The position numbers and the translations under genes are program-made. Below are positions 25,194 through 34,500 of a DNA stretch of 64,000 nucleotides, piece by piece; positions within the stretch are counted from its first letter, which is position 1, and the number at the start of each line of letters is the position of its first letter. Source of the stretch: Enterocloster asparagiformis (GTDB lineage: Bacteria > Bacillota > Clostridia > Lachnospirales > Lachnospiraceae); NCBI GenBank assembly GCA_018380885.1, contig JAGZSY010000004.1, positions 62,001-126,000 on the forward strand, given 5' to 3'. The notes under the pieces were generated by a model. The model saw only the letters and a list, made by a program, of their open reading frames with translations, ran no database searches and was not told where the DNA came from.

Positions 25194-25664
25194 ATGAAGT
25201 TTCAGTACACTTACCGGAATACGGCCGCCGAGCTGTGGCAGCTGTCCATGTATTACACCTACGGATCACTGGTGGGGCTTTGCAATATCATTTTCACAGC
25301 GGCTGTGGTGGTGATGGGAGTATCCAGGTGGCCGGAGCTGAGCAATCTGATGCGCGGCATGGTGCTGCTGTGCGGTTTGCTGTTCACCGTAATTCAGCCC
25401 ATCGCGGTGTACCGCAAGGCCCAGAAGCAGGCGTCCGGTATCACGGCGGACACCAGCGTGGGATTTGACGATGAGGGCGTTCATGTGGGCGTCGGGGACA
25501 AGAACTCTGTTCTAAAATGGAGCAATGTGAAGAAAATTTCCAGGAAACCGACCATGATCGTTATTTTTTCTGATACCACCCACGGTTTTGTGCTGTCAAA
25601 CAGGGTGCTGGGAGCGGACCGGGAGGCGTTTTACAATTATGTGGCCTCAAAGATGAAGAAATAA
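25194..25664 (+). CDS. YcxB-like membrane protein
   Basis: A 156-residue protein: an N-terminal soluble strand, two membrane segments (about residues 30-50 and 58-78), and a C-terminal YcxB-like domain with GITADTSVGFDDEGVHV, the LKWSNVKKISR segment and a final FYNYVASKMKK. I chose ATG 25194, seven bases after AAGGGGAG; the upstream GTG 25176 overlaps that site. The function of YcxB-like proteins is not established. It may not belong functionally with the TRAP genes on either side. Confidence 0.75.
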   Translation: MKFQYTYRNTAAELWQLSMYYTYGSLVGLCNIIFTAAVVVMGVSRWPELSNLMRGMVLLCGLLFTVIQPIAVYRKAQKQASGITADTSVGFDDEGVHVGVGDKNSVLKWSNVKKISRKPTMIVIFSDTTHGFVLSNRVLGADREAFYNYVASKMKK

Positions 25665-25734
25665 TGGCTGGACCCCGGCGGGCCCGGCCATATATTTCAT
25701 GTGAGAGAAAGCATGTGAATTGGAGGGATCAGCG

Positions 25735-26001
25735 ATGGAGAACGTCATATTGAATCAGAAACGCCCCATCTCTGGAAGCGGCGGTTACAGTACGACAAAA
25801 CCATATGTTACCTGCGCATCGCGCCCGGCGGCCGGCCGGTATTGTTTTCAGTCCGGCGGCCGCGCCGGGGCGTTAAATGTGATCTGCCGGGCCAAATACA
25901 GCGGGAAGCGGTTGAACCGGGGCAGGCTGGGCCGCGGGGTCAAGGTCCTCTGCGTGAATTGCGAGAGCTGTCAATGGGTGAGAGGAGGGGAGGCGCGGTG
26001 A
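25735..26001 (+). CDS. Possible 88-residue Cys-containing protein upstream of orphan dctP
   Basis: A short frame with a good ribosome site (TTGGAGGG, seven bases before ATG 25735), whose TGA overlaps the GTG start of the next gene by four bases. The product is basic and glycine-rich and ends with a CVNCESC cluster; I recognise no family. The start site and the overlap favour real translation, at least as a coupling leader. The composition and lack of any known domain argue against a conserved protein. Confidence 0.4.
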   Translation: MENVILNQKRPISGSGGYSTTKPYVTCASRPAAGRYCFQSGGRAGALNVICRAKYSGKRLNRGRLGRGVKVLCVNCESCQWVRGGEAR

Positions 26002-27005
26002 AAAAGAAAACAGCGTTTTTTCTGATCTGCGGCGCCGTGCTTCTGACGGCGTGCGGCAGCTTTCAGAAGGAAAAGTCGGAGGCTGTGGTGCCGGAATTTG
26101 TGCTCACCTACGCGGAAAACCAGGCGGAGGATTACCCCACCACCCAGGGAGCCTACAAGTTCGCGGAGCTGGTAAGCCAGCGGACCGGCGGTAAAATTGA
26201 GGTTCAGGTGAACCCCGGGGGTATACTGGGGGACGAGCGCTCCGTGATCGAGCAGCTGCAGTTCGGAGGCGTGGATTTCGCCAGGGTATCGCTCTCGCCT
26301 CTGGCGGAGTTTGTGCCTAAGCTGAACGTGCTGCAGATGCCCTATCTCTATACCGGACCGGAACATATGTGGCGCGTGCTGGAAGGGAAAATCGGAGACG
26401 GTTTCATGGATTCCTTCGGCGGCTCCAATCTGATTCCGCTGTCCTGGTACGACGCGGGCGCCAGGAACTTTTACAATTCGGTGCGTCCCATCGAGAAGCT
26501 GGAGGACATCCGTGGGATGAACATCCGGGTTCAGGAGTCTGAGCTGATGGTGGACACCATCGAAGCGCTGGGCGCCAATCCGGTGCCTATGGCCTATGGG
26601 GATGTGTACTCCGGCTTGCAGACCGGAAAAATCGACGGGGCGGAGAACAACTGGCCCTCCTATGAGTCCACCCGTCACTATGAGGTGGCTGGATATTATA
26701 CCATCGACGAGCACACGAGGGTGCCGGAGCTGCAGCTGGTGGCCCAGGCTACTTGGGATAAGCTGTCGCCGGAGTATCAGAATATTATCCGGGAATGCGC
26801 CCAGGAATCTGCGAAATACGAGCGGAAGCTGTGGCAGGACCGGGAGAAGGTTTCAGAGCAGAAGGTCCGGGAGGCGGGCTGTGTGATTACGGAGTTGTCC
26901 GCCGGGGAGAAGGCGCGTTTTCAGGAGGCGGTTTCTCCCATGTACGAGCTGTATTGTGCCGACTATGTGGATATCATTGACCAGATTGTGGCGGCCGGAA
27001 AATAA
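25998..27005 (+). CDS. Orphan TRAP substrate-binding lipoprotein (DctP family)
   Basis: A 335-residue DctP-family lipoprotein: a KKKTAFF start, a hydrophobic stretch and lipobox LLTAC (Cys16), and a binding domain with FAELVSQRTGGKIEVQVNP, DIRGMNIRVQESELMVDTIEA and YSGLQTGKIDGAENNWPSYE. It begins with GTG 25998, preceded by GAGGAGGGGAGG. No permease genes accompany it, so it may feed the DctQM pair encoded upstream, act in sensing for the nearby YesM-like kinase, or be a relic. Overall similarity to the first DctP is only moderate, with no long linker. Confidence 0.9.
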   Translation: MKKKTAFFLICGAVLLTACGSFQKEKSEAVVPEFVLTYAENQAEDYPTTQGAYKFAELVSQRTGGKIEVQVNPGGILGDERSVIEQLQFGGVDFARVSLSPLAEFVPKLNVLQMPYLYTGPEHMWRVLEGKIGDGFMDSFGGSNLIPLSWYDAGARNFYNSVRPIEKLEDIRGMNIRVQESELMVDTIEALGANPVPMAYGDVYSGLQTGKIDGAENNWPSYESTRHYEVAGYYTIDEHTRVPELQLVAQATWDKLSPEYQNIIRECAQESAKYERKLWQDREKVSEQKVREAGCVITELSAGEKARFQEAVSPMYELYCADYVDIIDQIVAAGK

Positions 27006-27017
27006 AATCAGCGCATA

Positions 27018-27089
27018 AAACGCCCCGCGGGTTTGATATGCCCCTGTCTGCCAGACAGGGGGCATACCGGAACCCGCGGGGCGTTTTTT
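27018..27089. terminator. Bidirectional two-tier terminator between convergent genes
   Basis: An outer stem (AAAACGCCCCGCGGGTT / AACCCGCGGGGCGTTTT) encloses an inner stem (TATGCCCCTGTCTG / AGACAGGGGGCATA). TTTTTT follows on the plus strand, and T4 on the minus strand. It sits between the convergent orphan dctP and the minus-strand membrane-protein gene. Confidence 0.9.
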
Positions 27090-27135
27090 ATTGGGAGGCA
27101 ACGCGCTGCAATAGCGCGGCCTGCGTTTCCTTTAT

Positions 27136-28269
27136 CTACGGCAAGGGGACCACAACTACATCGCCGTTGCCTCCGGGCTCAGCCGGGGAATCGGAGGCTC
27201 CGGGGGTGGGAGCTGAGGTTGAATTCTGCTCCACAGACGGGCCGTTTGGCTGGGGGCTGGTGGTCTCGGGGGCCTTTGTGGTTTCCGGGGCCTTGGTGGT
27301 CTCGGGAGCCTTTGTGGTTTCCTTGGCCTTTGTGGTTTCCTTGGCTTTAGTGGTCTCCTTGGCTTTGGTAGTCTCCTTGGCTTTGGTGGTCTCCTTGGCC
27401 TTTGTAGTCTCTTTGGCTTTTGTGGTCTCCTTAGCCTTGGTGGTTTCCGCGGCCTTGGTAGTCTCCTTGGCGCCGGAGGCATTGGCCTTGGAGGTGTCCG
27501 AGGACGCGTCGCTGTTCTCCGCGGCATCGCCGGGCTGGGAAGCCCCGTTCTCCATACCTTCCACACGCCTGCTGTATACGGGGGATATCTGGTTGCCCGC
27601 GTAGTCCTGGATGTATACGGTCAGACTGTCGGTGGTCATCGGAAGGGTGACGACTCCGCTTTCAGCGTCCACGGAAATGGGCTTTACATTCTGCTTGTCT
27701 GCGTCCATGCCGTAGATGCCGGCATAGTCCACGCCGGATTGGCTGTCGTCCACAATAATGGTGAGAACATCATTTTCGATGGTGTAGTTCTCGTCCACTG
27801 TGGGGAAAGAGTCGTCAAGGGGGGAGATGGCCTCGTAGATGGGGGCGGCGCTCATGCCGTTCCAGCCGGTTGCCTGAATCTCCAGCACGCCGTTGCTCGT
27901 GAGGGTTGCCGTATATGTATTCTTATTGCGCTCCAGCTCCACGTCCACGGACTCCAGAGTGACTTTCAGGGATTTGACGGGCAGAAGGGACTTCACCTTG
28001 ATGGAGATATCCAGGGACTTATAATCCTTGGTGTCCCCCACGGTCAGTTCCACCTTTGGGGTGGAGGTGGCCAGGACAAAAATGAGCAGATTGAGTACAA
28101 TCAGGGGGAGGACGATGCAGACCATTGTGAACAGGAAACGGTTGTCCCTCCAGCTGCGTTTCGGATAAGAGTTGCGTTTTTTATTGCGTCCGCCCCGGGG
28201 AGAGTAGGAGCTGCCTCCGGAAAGGGAACGCTCGTTGCGCGGTGCGCTGTATGATGAATGGTGATTCAT
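27136..28269 (-). CDS. Single-pass membrane protein with KETTKA repeat tail
   Basis: A 377-residue protein. Residues 1-42 are basic and Ser-rich, presumably cytosolic; one membrane segment (about 45-66, FTMVCIVLPLIVLNLLIFVLA) follows; an outer domain of about 180 residues has beta-rich, Ig/cadherin-like sequence (VELTVGDTKDYKSLDISIKV, then a module with a VDYAGIYGMDADKQNV segment). The C terminus is about 15 Thr/Lys/Glu repeats (KETTKA) and a Pro-rich end. The ATG at 28269-28267 has AGGAGG five bases upstream. I recognise no named family. It probably projects from the cell surface; the 18-bp repeats may vary in number. Confidence 0.8.
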   Translation of the reverse strand: MNHHSSYSAPRNERSLSGGSSYSPRGGRNKKRNSYPKRSWRDNRFLFTMVCIVLPLIVLNLLIFVLATSTPKVELTVGDTKDYKSLDISIKVKSLLPVKSLKVTLESVDVELERNKNTYTATLTSNGVLEIQATGWNGMSAAPIYEAISPLDDSFPTVDENYTIENDVLTIIVDDSQSGVDYAGIYGMDADKQNVKPISVDAESGVVTLPMTTDSLTVYIQDYAGNQISPVYSRRVEGMENGASQPGDAAENSDASSDTSKANASGAKETTKAAETTKAKETTKAKETTKAKETTKAKETTKAKETTKAKETTKAKETTKAPETTKAPETTKAPETTSPQPNGPSVEQNSTSAPTPGASDSPAEPGGNGDVVVVPLP

Positions 28270-28724
28270 AAAAACCTCCTGTGGTAATCGTAGAAGTACG
28301 GGCGGTCTGCCATTTAGCCCCAAACAGGCGGAGCTGCGGACCGTTTCAAAAATACTACTATAGCATAGCAGAAAATGTTTCTTCTTACAAGTAATTAAAT
28401 TGCCGCAGGTTCGCGCCGCAGGCAGAAAATAACGCAAATACGTTGGTCTTTCTGATTTTGTAAGAAATTCTCAAGTAATCCTGCGGAGAATCTTAATGGA
28501 ATCGTGGTATTCTAATACATAGCGCTGATAAAAAATGCGGTCCTGCGGATGGCGGGGTATTCCGGGAAGTCCGGATATATAAACCAAATGCTGCGAGACA
28601 ACTGCTCTGAATAATCACATAGCATCTTTAAAATCGCCAAATAAGGGACTTCTAAATAAAGTGCGGTTGTGGTAGAATGGAAGAGAACCCCAAAAGGACA
28701 TGCCAAGCAAAAGGAGCTATTGTT
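28270..28724. other. 455-base divergent intergenic region
   Basis: It separates the minus-strand membrane-protein gene from the plus-strand HD gene and must hold both promoters. The plus promoter is annotated separately. No additional gene or strong hairpin was found. Confidence 0.5.
28650..28678 (+). promoter_or_regulatory. Promoter of the HD-domain gene
   Basis: TTCTAA (28650-28655), 17 bases, then TAGAAT (28673-28678) with an extended -10 (TGTGG directly before it). The same TGTGG extension precedes two other -10 boxes in this window (30765 and 54484). Confidence 0.6.
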
Positions 28725-29261
28725 ATGATTGAAGAGGCGGCCGCATTTGCGGAGCGGGTACACAGGGGAACGTTCCGGAAGGGAACTGCAATCCCTTACA
28801 TTGTACATCCAATGGAGACAGCGGTGATCGTATCTGGCTTTACCGACGAGGAGGAAATGATCGCGGCGGCATTGCTGCATGATGTGGTCGAGGATGCGGG
28901 CGTCACGGGCGAGGAGCTGGAGAAGCGGTTCGGCAGGCGTGTGAAGGAGCTGGTGCTGGCCGAGAGCGAGGATAAGAGCAAATCCTGGGAGCAGCGCAAG
29001 GCCTATACCCTGACCCATCTGGCGGAATCTGGCCGGGATGTGAAGATTCTGGCACTGGGGGACAAGCTGAGCAATATGCGCAGCACTGCGCGGGACTACA
29101 TGGTGATGGGAGACGCCGTGTGGGAGCGTTTTAACGTCAAGGAGAAAAACAAGCACGCCTGGTATTATTGCGGCGTTGCGAAAGCGTTGGAAGAATTGAG
29201 CGGGCATTTTTACTACGACGAGTATATGCTGCTCTGCCGGAAGGTCTTTGGCGTACGCTGA
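28725..29261 (+). CDS. HD-domain hydrolase, small alarmone hydrolase-like
   Basis: A 178-residue protein resembling the hydrolase domain of RelA/SpoT and MESH1-type enzymes: HPMETAVIV, LLHDVVEDAGVT with the HD metal pair, and LALGDKLSNMR. It probably removes pyrophosphate from (p)ppGpp or acts on a related nucleotide. No synthetase domain is present. ATG 28725 has AAGGAG at eight bases; an in-frame ATG at 28677 lacks a site. The polysaccharide deacetylase gene follows after 33 bases. Confidence 0.85.
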   Translation: MIEEAAAFAERVHRGTFRKGTAIPYIVHPMETAVIVSGFTDEEEMIAAALLHDVVEDAGVTGEELEKRFGRRVKELVLAESEDKSKSWEQRKAYTLTHLAESGRDVKILALGDKLSNMRSTARDYMVMGDAVWERFNVKEKNKHAWYYCGVAKALEELSGHFYYDEYMLLCRKVFGVR

Positions 29262-29294
29262 GACCGGAAGGCAATATTGAGATAGAAGGAGAAC

Positions 29295-30641
29295 ATGACA
29301 ATGGTTTTATCAAATCGGAAACGAAAGCTGGCGGCGGTTCTGCTGGCGGCCGGGATGCTGTGCTCCCTGCCGGGTATGAGTTCCCTGGCGGGCTCCACCG
29401 GAGTTGGAGCTGCGAAAACGGCTTCAGAGCAGGGGGGACCCGGCGTTGTACAGCAGCCCGCCCAGGAGACGCCTCAGGACCAGAATGGCGCGGCGGAACA
29501 GACTACGTCTGCGGAACAGCAGCCTGCGGAGCAGCAGCCCACGGAGCAGCAGCCCGCAGGGGAGGCGGGGCCTCAGCTTCAGATCAACTACAGCGCCTAC
29601 CTGCAACCCCAGGGGTGGACGGACACAAAGGCCGACAATACACTGATTCAAGCGCCCGGCGGCTGGGTGACAGCCATGAAGGCGAATCTGATCAACATTC
29701 CCGCAGGTTCCCAGGTGGGTGTGCGCTATCAGGTGAATTTGAGCGGGTCTGGCTGGCTTGACTGGGCGGAGGACGGAGCGGAAACCGGCGGGGCCGGCGG
29801 CGAGCTTCCGCTGGAGGCTATCCGCGTGGGGCTGTACGGCGACTCCGCCGCGGGTTACGATATCTACTACCGGGTGCTGCAAAACGGCGCCTGGACCGAT
29901 TGGGCGATGAACGAAGCGGTTGCCGGACAGGAGGGCGCCGGCCTGCGCGTGGATGGAATCCGTCTTGGCATCGTGGCAAAGGGGGCCGAGCCTCCTGCCG
30001 ATGCTGCTGTGGCCGCCGGGATCGATCCCGCAAGGCCTATGATCGCCCTCACCTTTGACGACGGCCCCAGAACCTCGGTGACCAGCCGGATTTTGGACAG
30101 CCTGCAGGCGAACGGCGGCCGGGCGACTTTCTTTATGGTCGGCTCCCGGGTGGATTCCAACGCCGATGTGATCCGGCGTATGGCGGCCCAGGGCTGTGAG
30201 GTGGCGAACCACACATATGACCACAAGTACATAACCAAGATCGGCGCGGACGGAATCCGCAGCCAGGTGGGTTCCACCAACCAGAAGATCCAGGCGGTCT
30301 GCGGCGTGGCCCCCACGCTCTTACGTCCGCCGGGCGGATATAAGGACGCCGCCTCGCTGGCGGTGCTGGGCTCCATGGGTATGCCCGCGGTAATGTGGTC
30401 CATCGACACCCGCGACTGGCAGCACAAGAATTCCCAGAAAACAATTGAAACTGTGCTGAGCCAGGTGAGGGACGGGGATATTATCCTGATGCACGATATC
30501 TATGATCCCACCGCGGATGCAGCGGTTGCTCTGATCCCGGAGCTGACGGCCAGGGGCTATCAGCTGGTGACGGTCAGCGAGCTGGCCGCCTACCGGGGCG
30601 GGATGCAGCCGGGACACAGCTACAGCCAGTTCAGGCAGTAG
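29295..30641 (+). CDS. Polysaccharide deacetylase with ChW repeats
   Basis: A 448-residue exported protein: signal peptide (about 1-33), a Gln/Pro-rich linker with EQQP repeats, about three ChW-type modules (residues 95-235; GWLDW, GAWTDW signature tryptophans), then a NodB-type deacetylase domain (about 250-440). The latter has TFDDGPRTSVTS (metal Asp pair), HTYDHKYI (metal histidines), RPPGGYKD, WSIDTRDW and ILMHDI, so all catalytic motifs are present. It probably deacetylates peptidoglycan or another cell-surface glycan. AAGGAG lies four bases before ATG 29295; ATG 29301 is an alternative. Confidence 0.92.
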   Translation: MTMVLSNRKRKLAAVLLAAGMLCSLPGMSSLAGSTGVGAAKTASEQGGPGVVQQPAQETPQDQNGAAEQTTSAEQQPAEQQPTEQQPAGEAGPQLQINYSAYLQPQGWTDTKADNTLIQAPGGWVTAMKANLINIPAGSQVGVRYQVNLSGSGWLDWAEDGAETGGAGGELPLEAIRVGLYGDSAAGYDIYYRVLQNGAWTDWAMNEAVAGQEGAGLRVDGIRLGIVAKGAEPPADAAVAAGIDPARPMIALTFDDGPRTSVTSRILDSLQANGGRATFFMVGSRVDSNADVIRRMAAQGCEVANHTYDHKYITKIGADGIRSQVGSTNQKIQAVCGVAPTLLRPPGGYKDAASLAVLGSMGMPAVMWSIDTRDWQHKNSQKTIETVLSQVRDGDIILMHDIYDPTADAAVALIPELTARGYQLVTVSELAAYRGGMQPGHSYSQFRQ

Positions 30642-30676
30642 GCGTGAGCGGTTTGGAGAATGTATAAAGTATAGAG

Positions 30677-30712
30677 GCCAGGGCGCATCATAGCAGATGC
30701 GCCCTTGTTTTG
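30677..30712 (+). terminator. Intrinsic terminator after deacetylase gene
   Basis: AGGGCGCATC (30680-30689) and GATGCGCCCT (30696-30705) form a perfect 10-pair stem, followed by TGTTTTG. Confidence 0.8.
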
Positions 30713-30741
30713 TGTTTGCGGCTGGAAACGGGGATCGGCAG

Positions 30742-30770
30742 TTCCGGCGTCGGCCAATTTGTGGTATACT
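30742..30770 (+). promoter_or_regulatory. Extended -10 promoter of the small membrane-protein gene
   Basis: TATACT (30765-30770) with TGTGG directly upstream and a poor TTCCGG -35 box at 17 bases. Confidence 0.6.
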
Positions 30771-30792
30771 GAGATTTAAAGGAGCCGGGAAA

Positions 30793-30900
30793 ATGCGCGG
30801 GCTGGAGGCTGGTCTCAGTTTCTCTTATGTTTGCCGCGATTTTCGTCCATACTCTATAGTGATGTGTGAAAATGGTTCAGGCTGGGACGGCCTGCGATAA
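30793..30900 (+). CDS. Possible 35-residue leader peptide
   Basis: ATG 30793 is preceded by AAAGGAG at seven bases. The frame ends with TAA at 30898, and that TAA forms the start of the TAAGGAGG ribosome site of the next small gene. Termination there could couple translation of the two. The peptide (MRGLEAGLSFSYV...) has no recognised family. Confidence 0.35.
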   Translation: MRGLEAGLSFSYVCRDFRPYSIVMCENGSGWDGLR

Positions 30901-30912
30901 GGAGGAGTGAAG

Positions 30913-31071
30913 ATGAAATTTTGGATGAAGTGTCTGGCAGCGGCCGCAGCGGTGGCAATGCTGCTGGCTCTGTATGATTCTGTATTTAACGGCCTGTTCA
31001 ACAGGGACGGCTACAAGCCGGTGACGGAGCAGATGCGGGATGTCATGGAGGACAATTCACAGTCACGCTGA
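30913..31071 (+). CDS. 52-residue small membrane protein
   Basis: A short gene with an excellent site (AAGGAGG, about eight bases before ATG 30913). The product starts MKFWMKCLAAAAAVAMLLA, a hydrophobic segment that would be a signal anchor, followed by a polar, acidic tail ending EDNSQSR. Its promoter lies at 30742-30770. I do not recognise a family. Genes of this kind often encode small membrane modulators, but no partner can be named here. Confidence 0.6.
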   Translation: MKFWMKCLAAAAAVAMLLALYDSVFNGLFNRDGYKPVTEQMRDVMEDNSQSR

Positions 31072-31177
31072 ACAGAAGGACTTTGTGACTTCTTTTGTGC
31101 TGCCCGAAAAATATTGCAGAAGCCGCGTCCACGGAGCGCTGCAGCCGGTTAATAAACTACAAATTTTGAATTACCCC

Positions 31178-31206
31178 TTGATTATTTGCCGGGGGTCCTA
31201 TATAAT
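31178..31206 (+). promoter_or_regulatory. Strong promoter of the giant Ig-like surface protein gene
   Basis: TTGATT (31178-31183), 17 bases, TATAAT (31201-31206): a near-consensus sigma-A promoter. Transcription would start near 31213, leaving a leader of about 300 bases before the start codon. Confidence 0.75.
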
Positions 31207-31516
31207 ATGTTCTACAGAAACACATTTCTGTGTTCTGTCTGTGCGTTTGCGCAGCTCCATGAATCAGTTCTGGATCATGGATTTCCCGAAATTGGAAAAC
31301 AACTGCACCTTGACAATGAAACGCTGTCCGGCGGCAATGGGATTGCCATAGCCTTTTTTGCGTACCGTGAAACGTGTGGAAGGCTATTTCAGAGGAAATG
31401 ATTTGCAGGCGTGGCCTGCCAGTGATGATTAAACGCAGTGGTTTGCAGGCGGCAGCTTGCAGATCCTTATTTCGTGCACCCTAAAATCGGAAAAAAGGGG
31501 CAGAACAGGAGGTATT
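31207..31516 (+). promoter_or_regulatory. Structured 300-base 5' leader
   Basis: The leader contains stem-loops near 31214-31256 and a terminator-like unit: GGCAAT-GGG-ATTGCC (31333-31347), followed after six bases by TTTTTT (31354-31359). I found no match to the c-di-GMP or other riboswitch consensus I know. It may be an attenuated leader for the surface-protein gene. Short frames inside it lack ribosome sites. Confidence 0.45.
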
Positions 31517-34500
31517 ATGGGATGGAAACGGAGATGTTCGCTGGTGTTGATGTTCGTTGTCATGTTTACGGCGGTGCGGTGGCCTGAGGCCGCGGGCCGG
31601 ACGGTCGAGGCGGCGCAGCCTGCTGAGGCGCGGGATGGGATTGAGACGGAAGATACCGGGGCCAATGGCGGGATGGAGGCGGGCGAAGCCCCGGCAGCCC
31701 GCGCTACCGGATCGGAGGCGGGGCGGGACGACGGGGAGAGCAACCGGGAAAGGTCGGGCGGGAGGGGGACGCCCGGCGAGGCGGAAGTATTTGCGCCAAG
31801 TGATGAGACGGATGAGATCAGCGCCTTTTTTGCCCGGAATCCGGCGGCCCGCACCCGCGGCGAGTTGGAGGTGGACGGTGAGTCGGTTTGGTATTTGAAC
31901 TACATAAAGGATTCTCCGGACAAGAGCTACGCCTATGAGGTTCTGGACCAATCCGGCGCCGGGATTGATCAGACATGGTGGAACTACTGGTGGGACGAGG
32001 ATCTTGAGGGCTGGCGCATTCAGGCCAAACCAACCCAGTATTCCCTGAATCACGAGGACTACAGCTATTTTATTCTGGACGGCGAGGGAGCTCTGACCAC
32101 GGAGATCCCGGCGATGATTGACGGCAGGCCTGTGGTATCCATGGACAACTGTTTCTCGGCCTGGGCGCTGCCCCTGCGGGAGCCGGGGGAGATTCCGGAC
32201 ACGGTGGTGAGCGCCGATCACTGCTATGAGAATTCGGACATCACCGCCATGCCAAGGCTGCCGGAAGGGCTGCGGCGCATGGAGTACATGTTCGCCGGCT
32301 GCGCGCAGTTGGAGGAGACGTCCCTGATACCGGCCGCGGTGGAGCGCATAAACTATGGATTCTGCGGCGCAGGGATTCGGGAGACCCCGGAATTTTCGCC
32401 GGGGAGCCGCATTTTGGAGATGCAGTATACATTTAAGGATTGCGTGCGCCTGGAACAGATCAGGGCTTTGCCGGATCAGGTGAGAAGCCTGGAGGGAACG
32501 TTCTGGGGAGCGCTGGCCGCGGGAGCTGATCTGAGCGGAGTGATTTTTCCAGACTCGGTGGAAGTGATGGAGGATACGTTTTTCGATTCCAGTCTGTTGA
32601 TCCCGCCAGAGCTGCCGGCGTCGGTGAAAACCATAGACCGCTGCTTTATGAGGTGCTCCGGACTGACTGAGGTGCCCCTGCTGCCGGACGGTATTGAGTC
32701 GGCAAACCAGGCCTTTGCCTACTGCGGCGGCCTGCGATTTGGGGACGAGGACAATGTATGCGTGGTTGCGCCCAGAGCGCTGGCCCATGCGGACCAGATG
32801 TTTGCCTCGGCGTACCGCACTGCAGGAAGCGCGGACGCCTGGGGAAGGGACAGCGAGCTTTTGTACCTGTGGGACGAGACGCAGTGGGAGACGATTTACC
32901 GGAACGCGTTTGAGGCGGAGCCGGGGGAGGAGTCGCGGGACGTTTACGGTGATTATAACCTTACGCGGGAGCCGGTGGGCCTGAGCGCGATGGAGCTGTT
33001 GACAACAGGGCCTTATATTGACAGCGAGCTGGTTCTGGAGGACGGAAAGCGGGCAATGGCGGTTACCTTCCGCGGCGTCCTGGGAAGATACAAGGCGCCG
33101 CCGGACTATTATCCTCTGGATGTAATCCAGTACCGCACAGGGGGGAACGGTGAATTTCAGGACTGGGACGGAACCCCTGTGTACCTGTTTGAGGATACCC
33201 TGGTGGAGGCAAGAAAAGTCCGGCCTGTGAAAACTTTCGAAGGTGAGGAGTTGTTTGTGACGGATGTCAGGGCGAAAACAGTGCGCGTGGGGCAGCCGGA
33301 TATGCCCGTATTTTCCTGGAAATATATAGGGAGCGGTGTGTATGATGTCACGGTTATGTACCGGCCGTTTCTGCGCAGCATGGAGCGCGTGGAGCTGAAG
33401 TACAGGGTTGACGGGGGCGCGTGGAGGCAGATTGAAAATCTTGGCCATATTCAGATGCGCTGCGGCCAGACCGTGGGCGCATGCGCGGACTGGGGGGCTG
33501 TGTCGGAGGAAGCGGTTTTGCGGCTGCCGGATTATGTAACGCGCATCGAGGTGGAAAACCCTGAAAAATATGTGGGACTTCACGAGCAAATCCCCATTGT
33601 CTGCAAGCTGTTTGAGGAGGCGGCGGGGGACAAGGCGTACCGGATTGAGATTATCAGCGATCCGGGGGAAATTGCCCGGGTTCAGGAGGATGACCGCGGG
33701 AATTGGAGCATCAGCAACAGCGGCTACGGTCAAGTGGTTGTGTGCGTGAAGGCGTGCGATGGAGGGGGAGCCAGAGCGGAGCACACCTTTTCCTTTGTCA
33801 GCCCGGTGCAGGGGATCTCCGTGGGACTGGAGCAGCATCAGGACGGCATATTGGGAGTGGGAGAGACCGATAGAGCGGTTGTCTCGGTGATCCCATCCGG
33901 CCGGGAGGGGTACCGGCTATCCGTATCTGATTCCACTGTCGTCAAACTGGATCCTGTTCAGGGAACAGTCACCGGCCTGAGGGCTGGAACGGCCGTACTG
34001 AGGGCGGAGTCCTCGGAGGACCCTGCGGTGGCCTCTCAGATGACCCTTCGGGTACAGGGCGGTCCGGATTGGATTATGATGGACCCGGGGGCCGCCGAGC
34101 TGTACGGAGGGGAGGTGCTCAATGTGTGCTGCCGGTGGGGCCCGCCGGATGCGGCAGCACCGGAGTTCACACAGAAAGGAATCCCTGTGGATTGGCGTAT
34201 CGCCGAGGAGCGGGAAGGGTTTATCCGCGCCGAGGTGACAATCCGCAACGAAGGGGATTGGGGAGCGGCAGTGTGTCTGGCGCAGTCTAAGTCTGATCCC
34301 GGCGTACGCGGTAGCTGTTCCGTGACCTGGAAGCCGTATATCCGCGTGTTAAAGCTGATTGGACCGGAACAGATGAGCGCAGGTACCCGGGCGGCGACGG
34401 AGGTGGTGACGGATGTGGACTCCGATGAGGAGCTGCGCTACAGCTCATCGAATCCCGCTGTGCTGGAGGTGTCCGCCGACGGAGAGCTGACTGCAAAAAA

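Noticed and set aside
25154..25468. 104-codon frame overlapping the YcxB-like gene
   Set aside because: It lies in another frame of a gene with a better start and recognisable domain; it is a shadow.
31040..31401. Short frames in the leader of the giant Ig-like gene
   Set aside because: They overlap the promoter and leader, and have no ribosome sites.
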